Source: JAGVSR01 sp963786675 (lineage in GTDB: Bacteria > Pseudomonadota > Alphaproteobacteria > Rhizobiales > Hyphomicrobiaceae). From it: DNA of 64,000 nt. Made by a program: the position numbers and the translations under genes. The notes beneath the pieces are model-generated. The model was not told the DNA's origin and searched no databases. It saw only the letters and a list, made by a program, of their open reading frames with translations. Positions within the stretch are counted from its first letter, which is position 1, and the number at the start of each line of letters is the position of its first letter. The stretch is taken from the NCBI GenBank assembly GCA_963786675.1, contig CAWAZY010000003.1, positions 682,001-746,000 on the forward strand. The letters are read 5' to 3'. This document shows, piece by piece, positions 34,367 through 42,824 of the stretch.

Positions 34367-36581
34367 ATGACCGACGCACCCAAGTCCGCGATCACCCCTG
34401 ACCTCGTCGCTGAACATGGCTTGAAGCCCGACGAGTACCAGCGCCTCCTAAAGATCCTGGGCCGCGAGCCGTCGCTCACCGAGCTTGGCATTTTCTCGGT
34501 CATGTGGTCGGAGCACTGCTCGTACAAATCCTCGCGCGTCTGGTTGAAGACGTTGCCGACATCGGGTCCGAAAGTCATTCAGGGTCCGGGCGAGAACGCA
34601 GGGATCGTCGATCTCGGTGACGGCGACTGCGCCGTCTTCAAAATGGAGAGCCACAACCATCCCTCTTACATCGAGCCCTTCCAGGGCGCGGCGACCGGTG
34701 TCGGCGGCATCATGCGCGACGTGTTCACGATGGGTGCGCGGCCGGTGGCGAATTTGAACGCGCTGCGTTTCGGCGCGCCCGAGCATTCCAAGACCCGGCA
34801 TCTCGTCGACGGCGTCGTCGCGGGCATTGCGCACTACGGTAACTGCACGGGCGTGCCGACCGTAGGCGGCGAGACGAACTTCGACCCGGGCTACAACAAC
34901 AACATCCTCGTCAACGCCATGTGCGTCGGGCTCGCCAAGTCCGACAAGATTTTCTACTCCGCTGCTAAGGGCGTTGGCCTGCCCGTCGTCTATGTCGGCT
35001 CGAAGACCGGCCGCGACGGCATCCACGGCGCGACGATGGCGTCGGCGGAATTCGACGACAAGTCGGACGAGAAGCGTCCGACGGTGCAGGTCGGCGACCC
35101 CTTCACCGAAAAGCTGCTCATCGAAGCCTGCCTGGAACTCATGGCGACCGACATGATCATCGCCATCCAGGACATGGGTGCGGCGGGCCTCACCTCGTCC
35201 ACCTCCGAAATGGCCGACAAGGGCGGTGTGGGCATCGAGTTGATCCTCGACCACGTCCCCCAGCGCGAAACGGGCATGACCGCTTACGAAATGATGCTCT
35301 CCGAAAGCCAGGAGCGCATGTTGATGATCTTGAAGCCCGGCCGCGAACCCGACGCCGAGAAGATCTTCAAGAAGTGGGGCCTGGATTTCGCCGTCATCGG
35401 CAAGACCACGGATACGGGCCGCATGGTCGTCACGCACAAGGGTAAGGTTGAAGCTGATCTGCCCGTGCCCGTGCTCGCCAACTCCGCGCCGATGTATGAG
35501 CGGCCGTGGTTCTATCCGACGATCCCAGCGCCCGTGCCGCCCGAATGGGTGAAGGCGCCGAACTCGCTCATGGATGCGCTGACGACGCTGATCGGCTCGC
35601 CGGCGCTGTGTTCGCGCCGCTGGATCTATCAGCAGTACGATCACATGGTGATGGGCGATACGGTCGGCCGTCCGGGCGGCGACGCGGGCGTCGTGCGCGT
35701 GCACGGCACCAACAAGGCCATTGCGGCCACCTGCGATGTGACGCCCCGCTACGTCGCCGCCGATCCGGAGATGGGCACCAAGCAGGCCGTCGTCGAGACA
35801 TGGCGCAACCTGTGCGCCGTCGGCGCCGACCCGATCGCCATCACCGACAACATGAACTTCGCCAACCCCGAGCGGCCCGAGATCATGGGTCAATTCGTGG
35901 CCAGCGTGAAAGGCATGGGCGAAGCCTGCCGCGTGCTCGACTATCCCGTCGTCTCCGGCAACGTCTCGCTCTACAACGAGACCAACGGCAGTCGGCATTC
36001 CGCCCACACCCGCTATCGGCGGCGTCGGCCTCATTCCCGACGTATCGAAGATCGCCGACATCGCCTTGAAGCGCGACGGCGATCTGCTCATCGTCATCGG
36101 CCGGGAGCGCGGCTGGCTCGGCCAGTCGCTTTATCAGGACATCATCGCCGGCACGCTCGAGGGCGCGCCGCCGCCGGTCGATCTTGCCGACGAATTGAAA
36201 GCCGGCCGTCTGGTGCGTGCGCTGATCCGCGAGGGCCAGGTGTCGGCCGTGCACGACTGCTCCGACGGCGGGCTGCTCGTCGCCGTCGCCGAGATGGCGC
36301 TGGCCGGCGGCCTTGGCGCCGATCTCTATGCCTACGAAGGCCGGCTGCCCGCGCACGCGGTCTGGTTCGGCGAGGACCAGGGCCGCTATGTGCTCTCCGT
36401 CCCGCCGGGCAAAGCGGAGGAAGTGTTGGAGCGCGCGCGTCTCTTGGCGCTGCCCGCGCGCATCATCGGCAAGGTGGGCGGCGACACGCTCTCGGTGCGC
36501 GGTGATGTTGAACCCGTCGCACTCGCCAAACTGCGCGAGATCCACGAAGGCTGGCTGCCCGCTTACATGGCGGGGCATTAG
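34367..36581 (+). CDS. purL: Phosphoribosylformylglycinamidine synthase subunit PurL, one frame break
   Basis: ATP-dependent conversion of FGAR to FGAM in purine synthesis, working with PurQ and PurS. About 738 residues, the small PurL form. Motifs: MWSEHCSYKSSRVWLK, GPGENAGIVDLGDGD, MESHNHPSYIEPFQGAATG, and the second half AVHDCSDGGLLVAVAEMAL. After NVSLYNETNGS one extra base near 35993 shifts the frame. Removing it gives GIPPTPAIGGVGLIPDVSKI, as in other PurL proteins, and the frame continues to LPAYMAGH. It is an essential-type gene with both parts intact, so a sequence error is likely. It starts with an ATG overlapping TGATG. Confidence 0.93.
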
Positions 36582-36602
36582 CCCCATCATCATCCAGACA
36601 CG

Positions 36603-36633
36603 AAAACACCCCGGGCCATCTGGCGCCGGGGTG
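36603..36633 (-). terminator. Terminator of the 40-residue protein gene
   Basis: CACCCCGG (36607-36614) with CCGGGGTG (36626-36633), plus inner GCC/GGC pairing. On the minus strand it is followed by TTTT (36603-36606). It may also slow purL transcripts arriving from the other side. Confidence 0.7.
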
Positions 36634-36686
36634 CTCACACATCATCGAACTGCATTTGTCGCGCTGGGTCTTACCGCAGCGCGGAC

Positions 36687-36809
36687 TTAGCCCGCCTTCT
36701 TCGAGTTGGCTTCCTTCTTGGCGATCTTGGCCAGGCGGCTCTTTTCGTTCAGGGCCTTGCGCTGGCGCGCCTGGATCTTCTTGCGGCGCGAATTGGACAT
36801 GGTCGGCAT
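36687..36809 (-). CDS. Small lysine/arginine-rich protein, 40 residues
   Basis: The start at 36809 (MPTMSNSRRKKIQARQRKAL) follows GGAGAG by four bases; an inner ATG at 36800 is the alternative. The whole chain is predicted helical and strongly basic (NEKSRLAKIAKKEANSKKAG), suggesting nucleic-acid or ribosome association. It has its own terminator. I recall similar tiny basic proteins in alphaproteobacteria but cannot name a family. Confidence 0.65.
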   Translation of the reverse strand: MPTMSNSRRKKIQARQRKALNEKSRLAKIAKKEANSKKAG

Positions 36810-36930
36810 GGGGCTCTCCCGGGCATCTTGTGATTGGATGACCCGGGTTCTCCGGCGGAATGCGCGTCCTGTCAATCCAGAATGCCTTCCCGGACTGGCT
36901 GAGGGGGCTGCTGGCGGGCTTGCGAGCCGG

Positions 36931-37434
36931 TCAGGCTGCCTGCGGTGACCCCGACGGATAGGCATTGGCGTCCAGATTGGGGATCAGTTCCCGCTCATCC
37001 TTCGACTTGCGCATGCGACCCTCGACCTGGGCCCCCTCCTCCACCGACAAGGTCTGATGCAGAATATCGGCATCGACGTGGGCGGTCGGATGGACAAGCA
37101 CGACGTTGGCCCGGATGGCGCCTTTGACCCCGCCGTGGACCTCGATCTTTTCCGCCGACACCGTGCCGATGACCGAACCCTCGGTGCTGATCGTGACTTG
37201 CCGGCCGGCCACGTCGCCGCGCACGTCGCCATCGATCTGGATGCGGTTCTGCGAGATGATCACGATGTTCTGACCAAGGATGGTCAGGTCGGTCCCGATG
37301 ACGGACACGCCCATGGGGTTGGCCGGGCCGAAGGGCGACGCGGAGGGACCGCCGGGGGCACTGCGCAGCCCCATGTTCATCGTCCCGCCCATGCCGGACG
37401 TGCTGGCGGGGGAAAGCGGCATCGGATTGGCCAT
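36931..37434 (-). CDS. Bactofilin
   Basis: Cytoskeletal beta-helix protein that polymerises without nucleotide and often positions cell-wall enzymes. 167 residues from the ATG at 37434 (AGGAG eight bases before the preceding GTG). A disordered Gly/Ser/Pro-rich N-terminus (about 45 residues) precedes the bactofilin core: VSVIGTDLTILGQNIVIISQ, NRIQIDGDVRGDVAGRQVTI, GSVIGTVSAEKIEVHGGVKG and ADILHQTLSVEEGAQVEGRM. The repeating hydrophobic pattern is clear. It is divergent from an L,D-transpeptidase gene, so a shared role in envelope shape is possible. Confidence 0.9.
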   Translation of the reverse strand: MANPMPLSPASTSGMGGTMNMGLRSAPGGPSASPFGPANPMGVSVIGTDLTILGQNIVIISQNRIQIDGDVRGDVAGRQVTISTEGSVIGTVSAEKIEVHGGVKGAIRANVVLVHPTAHVDADILHQTLSVEEGAQVEGRMRKSKDERELIPNLDANAYPSGSPQAA

Positions 37435-37659
37435 CACAAATACTCCTATTGAGGACGCACACGAGCAATCACGCGGTGCGGAAAGGCCCGGTACAGGCGG
37501 CCCGGGCGCCTGTGCGGCTCTCCGCCCGCATCTGGCAAGGGTAACGGGTGCGGGCGCCCGATATTCCCTTGCCCCATGGACTGACGCCGATCTGAAATGG
37601 CGTCGATCAGACGTCCGAGTGCTGAAATGAGGTACGCCGTGCTTGGCGAAATTCGGCGT

Positions 37660-37688
37660 TTGACCTAGACTTCCGCCATTCCTCTAAG
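37660..37688 (+). promoter_or_regulatory. Candidate promoter of the L,D-transpeptidase gene
   Basis: TTGACC (37660-37665), 17-base spacer, TCTAAG (37683-37688). The GTG start is 45 bp downstream. Confidence 0.5.
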
Positions 37689-37732
37689 ATCGTCCCTTGT
37701 AATAATTCGTGCGATTGCATCAGGAGTTCAGC

Positions 37733-38749
37733 GTGTCCGACACGACCCGTCGCCAGTTTGTTTCGGGCCTGATGATGGGCGCCGCCGCGACCGCGCTGTT
37801 CGCACGCGGCCATGACGTCAGGGCCGATGACCTCATCAAAGAGATTGCGGCGCTCAAGCCCGGCCAGTTCACGTGGCATCCCGAGCGTTCGCCGGATGGG
37901 CCCGTCGCCATCGTTGTGTCGATCCCCGAACAGCGCGTGCACGTGTACCGCAATGGTATCCGGATCGCCGTATCCACCTGCTCGACGGGCAAGCAGGGAC
38001 ATTCGACGCCGACGGGCGTGTTCACGATCCTGGAGAAAGACAAGAACCACCACTCATCGACGTATAATAACGCGCCGATGCCGAACATGAACCGCCTGAC
38101 CTGGAGCGGCGTCGCGCTGCATGCGGGCAACTTGCCAGGCTATCCCGCTTCGCACGGTTGCATCCGCCTGCCGCTAAAATTCTCCGAACTTCTGTTCGGC
38201 ATTACGCATGTCGGCACGGCGGTGGTCGTGGCCGGCAGCCACAGCGATCCGGTTGATTTGATCCATCCCGGCTTGGTGCTTGGGGACTATGCCGCGCACG
38301 AATTCGAGAGCGCGGCTGCGTCGGTGAAGCAGAAGGAGCTGCCCTGGGCCGCGCATGTCACGAGCTTCGCGGCCCCCACGTCCGTGCTCATCAGCAGTGC
38401 CGACCGCATCGGCATCATGGTCGTCGATGGGAAGATCATCGGTGAGTCGCCGGTCACGATTGCAAATCCTGACGTGCCGCTTGGCTCTCACGTGTTCATG
38501 CTGCTCGGCGCGCACGATGGACAGCAGGGTCTCGCGTGGCACGCCATCACGCACCACGAACAGGCAGGTGTTCAACTGGGCCCGACGGAAGAATCCGTCC
38601 TTAGGCGTATTTCCACCTCCGCTGAAACGCGCGACCGCGTCCGCGATTACCTGCACCCCGGGATGATCCTGGTGACCACGGATCTTCCCGCCCACGCCGA
38701 TACCCGCACCGGCCGAGACTTCGTTGTCATGAGCCAGGAAACGAGCTGA
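37733..38749 (+). CDS. Tat-type L,D-transpeptidase (YkuD domain)
   Basis: 338 residues. The GTG at 37733 is chosen because AGGAG (37722-37726) lies six bases upstream and the protein then begins VSDTTRRQFVSGLMMGAAAT, a twin-arginine signal. The YkuD domain spans about residues 58-175: VAIVVSIPEQRVHVYRNGIR, STPTGVFTILEKDK, and the catalytic HAGNLPGYPASHGCIRLP with Cys143. The C-terminal 150 residues (from about HPGLVLGDYAAHEFES) are an additional domain without a clear name. The expected reaction is L,D (3-3) crosslinking of peptidoglycan or anchoring of lipoproteins. A Tat signal on such an enzyme is uncommon. Neighbour of bactofilin. Confidence 0.88.
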   Translation: MSDTTRRQFVSGLMMGAAATALFARGHDVRADDLIKEIAALKPGQFTWHPERSPDGPVAIVVSIPEQRVHVYRNGIRIAVSTCSTGKQGHSTPTGVFTILEKDKNHHSSTYNNAPMPNMNRLTWSGVALHAGNLPGYPASHGCIRLPLKFSELLFGITHVGTAVVVAGSHSDPVDLIHPGLVLGDYAAHEFESAAASVKQKELPWAAHVTSFAAPTSVLISSADRIGIMVVDGKIIGESPVTIANPDVPLGSHVFMLLGAHDGQQGLAWHAITHHEQAGVQLGPTEESVLRRISTSAETRDRVRDYLHPGMILVTTDLPAHADTRTGRDFVVMSQETS

Positions 38750-38844
38750 AGCGGCCGCTTCGCACGGCCAGGGCCTCGAAAGGTCCACAGTCTGGACTGG
38801 TCCCGGTCATTTGCGAACCGACCGAAACGCGTTAGAGCGGGTGC

Positions 38845-39900
38845 ATGAGCGACGCGCTCCCAGATCAGGCTTTGACGTTGATGTCTTTCGCGGGTGGCGG
38901 CGGCGGGCGAACGGCCACCGCGCGCGACGACCGCCGGTTCCGTCTGATCCTCGCACTGACTTTTCTCGCCCACGCCTCGATGCTGATCGGTTTCAACTCG
39001 ACCGAGCCCCGCAGGCTTGGCGCGGAAGGCGGTGCGGACGAAGCCATCAGCGTGTCGATCATCACCGAGGCCGATCTGCGCGGAAACGCGACGGTGGAAG
39101 ATTTTGCCGCCGGCCGCCCTTCGCCAGCACGTCCCGCGCCGTCTCCGACACCACCCACGCCGCCGGTCGAAGCAGCACCTCAGCCCCAGCCCCCGCCTCA
39201 GGCGCAACCCCAGCCCCAGCCCCAGGCGCAACCAGAAGCAGCGCCGCAAACTGAACCCTCTCCCGATATCAAGCCATTGCTGCCGCCAACGGAACAGGCA
39301 GCCGAGAAGGCACCCCAACCAGCAGAGGCCGCAGAAAAATCAGATCCGGTCGAGGAGATAAAGCCGACGCCGGAACTGCTGGCCCTGCCCGATCCGACGG
39401 CCCCAAAAACCGTCAAGGATAAGCCGGAGCCAACGAAAGACAGCACGGCCGAAGCACCGGCTGAGACCAAGGCGGCCAAATCCGCCGAACAACCCGTGGC
39501 AAAACCGAAGGCCGTGCAGAAGCCGCAGGAGCAGAAAACCGCGAAGCTCGATTTGACGCCGCCGGCGGTGTTCCAGGCGCCGGTTGGTGGCGGCGGTGCC
39601 GGCGTCCAGCGTCCAGCGGGCATTACGCGATCGGGGGAGAACGATGCCTTCGCGCGCGGCGTGATCCGCGCCCTGCAGACCACCATGCCGCAGCTGCGCG
39701 ATACGCGCGGCCGCGTGACAGTACGCATCACGCTCAGCATGCAAGGTGATCTGGTCACGACGGAAGTCTTGAAACCGTCAACGGTCGCAGGACTCGATCA
39801 GAGCGTCGTGTTTGCAACGCGTCAGTCGAGCTTTCCCTTTCCGCCGCACAACGCCAAGCCCGTCGATCTGGTGTTTATCGTCACGTATATCTATCGGTAG
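38845..39900 (+). CDS. TonB-like energy-transducing protein
   Basis: 351 residues: a short cytoplasmic tail, one membrane helix (about residues 32-52, FRLILALTFLAHASMLIGF), then a long Pro/Gln/Ala-rich periplasmic linker with repeats such as PQPQPPPQAQPQPQ and PEPTKDSTAEAPAETKAAK. The C-terminal domain (about 265-351) has RVTVRITLSMQGDLVTTEVL and FPFPPHNAKPVDLVF, like the TonB C-terminal fold. It is not accompanied by exbB/exbD or a receptor in this window, so the transported substrate cannot be inferred. It could instead be a TolA-like protein. Confidence 0.7.
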   Translation: MSDALPDQALTLMSFAGGGGGRTATARDDRRFRLILALTFLAHASMLIGFNSTEPRRLGAEGGADEAISVSIITEADLRGNATVEDFAAGRPSPARPAPSPTPPTPPVEAAPQPQPPPQAQPQPQPQAQPEAAPQTEPSPDIKPLLPPTEQAAEKAPQPAEAAEKSDPVEEIKPTPELLALPDPTAPKTVKDKPEPTKDSTAEAPAETKAAKSAEQPVAKPKAVQKPQEQKTAKLDLTPPAVFQAPVGGGGAGVQRPAGITRSGENDAFARGVIRALQTTMPQLRDTRGRVTVRITLSMQGDLVTTEVLKPSTVAGLDQSVVFATRQSSFPFPPHNAKPVDLVFIVTYIYR

Positions 39901-39912
39901 GCCGTGGAACAT

Positions 39913-40656
39913 TTACGCCGCACCATAGCGGCGGAACGCGAGCCAGCCGAGGCACGCCCACCCCGCCCCCAGCGCCCAGCCCGCCAGCACATCCGATGGC
40001 CAATGGACGCCGAGATAGACCCGGCTCCAACCGACGAGCAGCGTCAGCAGAACGGCGATGCCGAGCACGTAGGATTTGACCCGGCGATCCGATTGCGTCG
40101 ATGCGATGAGCGCACCCAGCGTCAGGTAGATGACCGCCGACAACATGGCATGACCCGACGGAAAACTTGGTGTGAAGACATCCGCCGCGTGGGGCACGAG
40201 ATCGGGCCGCGGCCGGGCAAAGCCAAGCTTGGTGAGGTGGCTGACGAGCGTCCCGGCCGCACTCCAGACGATGACGGCCAACGCCGTGCGCCGCCGTCCG
40301 ATGAGCGCCAGAAATCCCGCGACACACAGGACCAGCAAGGTCAGAACACCGGTTGAGCCCAGCGCCGTGATGTCCCTGACGAACTCTTCCAGCCATCTGG
40401 GACCCAATGGATCGTTCGGATCGCCGGGTGTTCTCAGTGCCAGCAGTAGCCGTTCGTCGAGCGATTGAAATTCCCCGTCCAGCATTCGGTCCGCGACGAC
40501 CCCGAACACCATCAGGCTCGCCGCAATGAGCCCCAGCGCGATCAGAACTTCGGCCTCCACCGGCCACGCGCGCAATAGGAGCGCCGCGCGCTGCCGGGGT
40601 GCGCGGGTCGTGACTGATGCGGGTGCGTCGTCCGAGGTGGGATCGTTGGGGGTCAT
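39913..40656 (-). CDS. PAP2 superfamily membrane phosphatase
   Basis: 247 residues with about six membrane helices. The three phosphatase motifs are complete: KLGFARPRPDLVPH (motif 1, K.....RP), PSFPSGHAMLSAV (motif 2, PSGH) and SRVYLGVHWPSDVLAGW (motif 3, SR....H...D). The active site faces the periplasm. Likely substrates are phosphatidic acid, undecaprenyl pyrophosphate or a similar lipid phosphate. Its ATG overlaps the stop of the diacylglycerol-kinase-type gene by four bases, so the two are co-translated. Confidence 0.9.
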   Translation of the reverse strand: MTPNDPTSDDAPASVTTRAPRQRAALLLRAWPVEAEVLIALGLIAASLMVFGVVADRMLDGEFQSLDERLLLALRTPGDPNDPLGPRWLEEFVRDITALGSTGVLTLLVLCVAGFLALIGRRRTALAVIVWSAAGTLVSHLTKLGFARPRPDLVPHAADVFTPSFPSGHAMLSAVIYLTLGALIASTQSDRRVKSYVLGIAVLLTLLVGWSRVYLGVHWPSDVLAGWALGAGWACLGWLAFRRYGAA

Positions 40657-41552
40657 GTCCTGGCCGGGATGAGGACGTTAAGGGCGCGGGGATGTATCTT
40701 ATAGGTCAGTGGCGTCTCCACAACGTCGAGTTCGCCGTCGTTGGACAGGCGCAGCAGCCGCCGCCGCGTGTCGACCGTGATTGTATGGCCCTCGACATGG
40801 ATCAGGTCCGGATCCGATTTGAAGTGTCCAGCCATGGCGCGCAGGACGGACCGCGCCATGGCCCATCCTGACGGGTGCCGCGAAATGTACACGGCTAGAA
40901 CGCCATGTTGCAGGCCGTCCTTTTCGAGCATCAAACTCGGCTTCTCAATGTAGCGGTTGTTGGAGACGGCCATGGACAGGACCGGCAGCCGCAGGCGCGA
41001 ATGACCGTTGTCGACATTGACCGAGACACGCCGCCGGCTGCGCAGGAAATCCCGCAGCGCACCCGCGTAGCCCTTCAGCCGCTGCCATGCCGGTTGGCCG
41101 CGCAGGCTCTGCCGGCGTGCCGCAAACGTCGCGGGCAGACCGAACACCGAATTGCACAAGAACACCCGGCCGTTGACCTCTCCCACGTCGATGCGGGCTG
41201 TCTCGCCCTGGCTCAGCGCGCTGATGGCGGCGGACAGATCCAGCGGGATCTTGAGATCGCGCGCCAGACGATTGAGCGTACCGAGCGGCAGAATGCCGAG
41301 GCGAATGTCGGTGCCGATGAGTGCCACGGCGGCGGCCCGGACTGTGCCGTCGCCACCGCCCACGAGCAGCAAATCACAACCGCGGTCGCGGGCGCGCTCA
41401 ATGGCCGAGACAAGTGCATCGGGCTGGGCGAGCTCGGCGGTTACGTCGTGGCCGGCGGCACGGAATGCGGTTTCGATCTGACGGCATGCGTCTTCGCCGC
41501 CGAAGTCGAGAGCTGCCCCGGCTCTGGCGTTGACGATGGCATGGACTTTCAT
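40653..41552 (-). CDS. Diacylglycerol kinase catalytic-domain lipid kinase
   Basis: 299 residues from the ATG at 41552 (MKVHAIVNARAGAALD). DAGK_cat motif LLLVGGGDGTVRAAAVALIG, then LGILPLGTLNRLARDLKIPL. The last motif replaces the usual GTGNDFAR by GTLNRLAR, as in YegS/BmrU-like lipid kinases. The C-terminal beta-domain contains VFLCNSVFGLPATFAARRQS and ends in KIHPRALNVLIPART. Probable phosphorylation of diacylglycerol or another lipid. It is paired in one operon with the PAP2 phosphatase downstream. Confidence 0.88.
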   Translation of the reverse strand: MKVHAIVNARAGAALDFGGEDACRQIETAFRAAGHDVTAELAQPDALVSAIERARDRGCDLLLVGGGDGTVRAAAVALIGTDIRLGILPLGTLNRLARDLKIPLDLSAAISALSQGETARIDVGEVNGRVFLCNSVFGLPATFAARRQSLRGQPAWQRLKGYAGALRDFLRSRRRVSVNVDNGHSRLRLPVLSMAVSNNRYIEKPSLMLEKDGLQHGVLAVYISRHPSGWAMARSVLRAMAGHFKSDPDLIHVEGHTITVDTRRRLLRLSNDGELDVVETPLTYKIHPRALNVLIPART

Positions 41553-41742
41553 ACACGCGCTAACGCCGCCCAAGCCGTTTCGTTCCCGGCGCCGTCCGTG
41601 TTGTGCCGGCAAATCCGCAGGATGGGGTTGCGCCGCACGGAGGCTCGGGCAACATCCAGACGCAATGCCCTGCCGGTTGAGGGCGGCAAGGCAAGTCCAT
41701 CGCCGGCCGTCATCGTATGCCTACCTCGGAGCCCAGCCTCGC

Positions 41743-42824
41743 ATGTTCAATGACGTCCCCGATGGCTTTCCGCTTCAGGTGTCCTTGAAGACGCGGCCGG
41801 TCAGCTACCGCCTATCGGTCGAGATGTCGGAACGGGTTGCCACGGTGATCCTGTGTCTCTTCTGGGGCCTGGGCGTGCCCGCCGTGCTCTTGGCCATGGC
41901 CGGCCATTCGCGCCTTGGAACGATCCCGATGATACGCTGGCACGTGCCGCGGCGCTGGGTGCGCTCGGCCTGTTCGCGGTCCTTGGCATCGGACGTTGGT
42001 TGGGTCCGACACTCATCGCCGTCCTGCGACAGCAGGTCGTGCATATCACCGAGACCGATGTCAGCGTCGTCGAAACCCTGCTCGGGACAACACGCAGCTG
42101 GCACAAGCCACTGACGGAATTCAAGGGTGTCGCGCGCGAGACTTGGGGCACACGCAGCGCCGGCAACGACAAGATCCCAATCGCTGCCATTGTGCTGGTC
42201 CACGCCGATAGCCGCTATAGCGTGCCGCTGGCGATTGACGGAGCGCTGCGGCTGAAGGAGGCGTCGGCAAGGCGCAAGGCGGATCAGCTGGGCGTGCCCT
42301 ATCTCGACGGGGCTGGCGGGCAATCCGGGTTGGAGGCGCTACCCGCCGGGGCGATCGTCGTCAACCAATGGCCAGCGCTCAAGGTGCGGGGGCTCTACGC
42401 GCTGTTCACGGGCGGAGGCGGTCTTGCGGCCCTGGCTGCGATCCTTTTCAGTGCGACTGGGGGCAGCGATCCCGCCGTCATCATTCTGGCTGCCCTGGCG
42501 CTGGCCGTTGGCGCGGCGATGCACATCTTTGCCGGATGCTATGTGACCGCTCTATCGGCTCGGGATGACGGCGATCTCGATGTGCGTACTGCGGCCTTTA
42601 TGAGCCGGCCGTTCCGGCTGTCGCGGGGCGCGGTGCGTTCGGTCGATTATCGCGAAGGCAAGAGCGGAGCGGGAACGCGCCATGCCGTGCACGCGCCATG
42701 GGTGAAGGTGCGCGTCGATGGCCGGCGGCTGCCCCTCGTCGTCGACATGCAGTCCGAGTTCGTCGATGAAGCCGCACTGATCGCACTGGCTGCGGCGCCA
42801 CAGCAGGCGCGCGGATCAGGTTGA
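41743..42824 (+). CDS. Membrane protein of unknown function, one frame break
   Basis: About 360 residues. The N-terminal part is MFNDVPDGFPLQVSLKTRPV with a helix ATVILCLFWGLGVPAVLLAM. The frame shifts near 41915 and continues DPDDTLARAAALGALGLFAV with a second helix. A soluble domain follows (VVHITETDVSVVETLLGTTR, YSVPLAIDGALRLKEASARR). Two adjacent helices (GLYALFTGGGGLAALAAILF and PAVIILAALALAVGAAMHIF) come next, then a C-terminal soluble part that repeats the style of the first soluble domain. No family name is recognised. The 3' end overlaps the RND pump gene tail to tail by 9 bp. Confidence 0.6.

Noticed and set aside
34152..34367. Short plus-strand frame before purL as a purS or purQ remnant
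   Set aside because: No PurS or PurQ motif is visible. Arg-rich composition is typical of non-coding GC-rich sequence.
35985..36000. Programmed frameshift in purL
   Set aside because: No slippery heptamer or downstream stimulatory structure. Removing one base restores the usual PurL sequence, and similar breaks occur in unrelated genes here.
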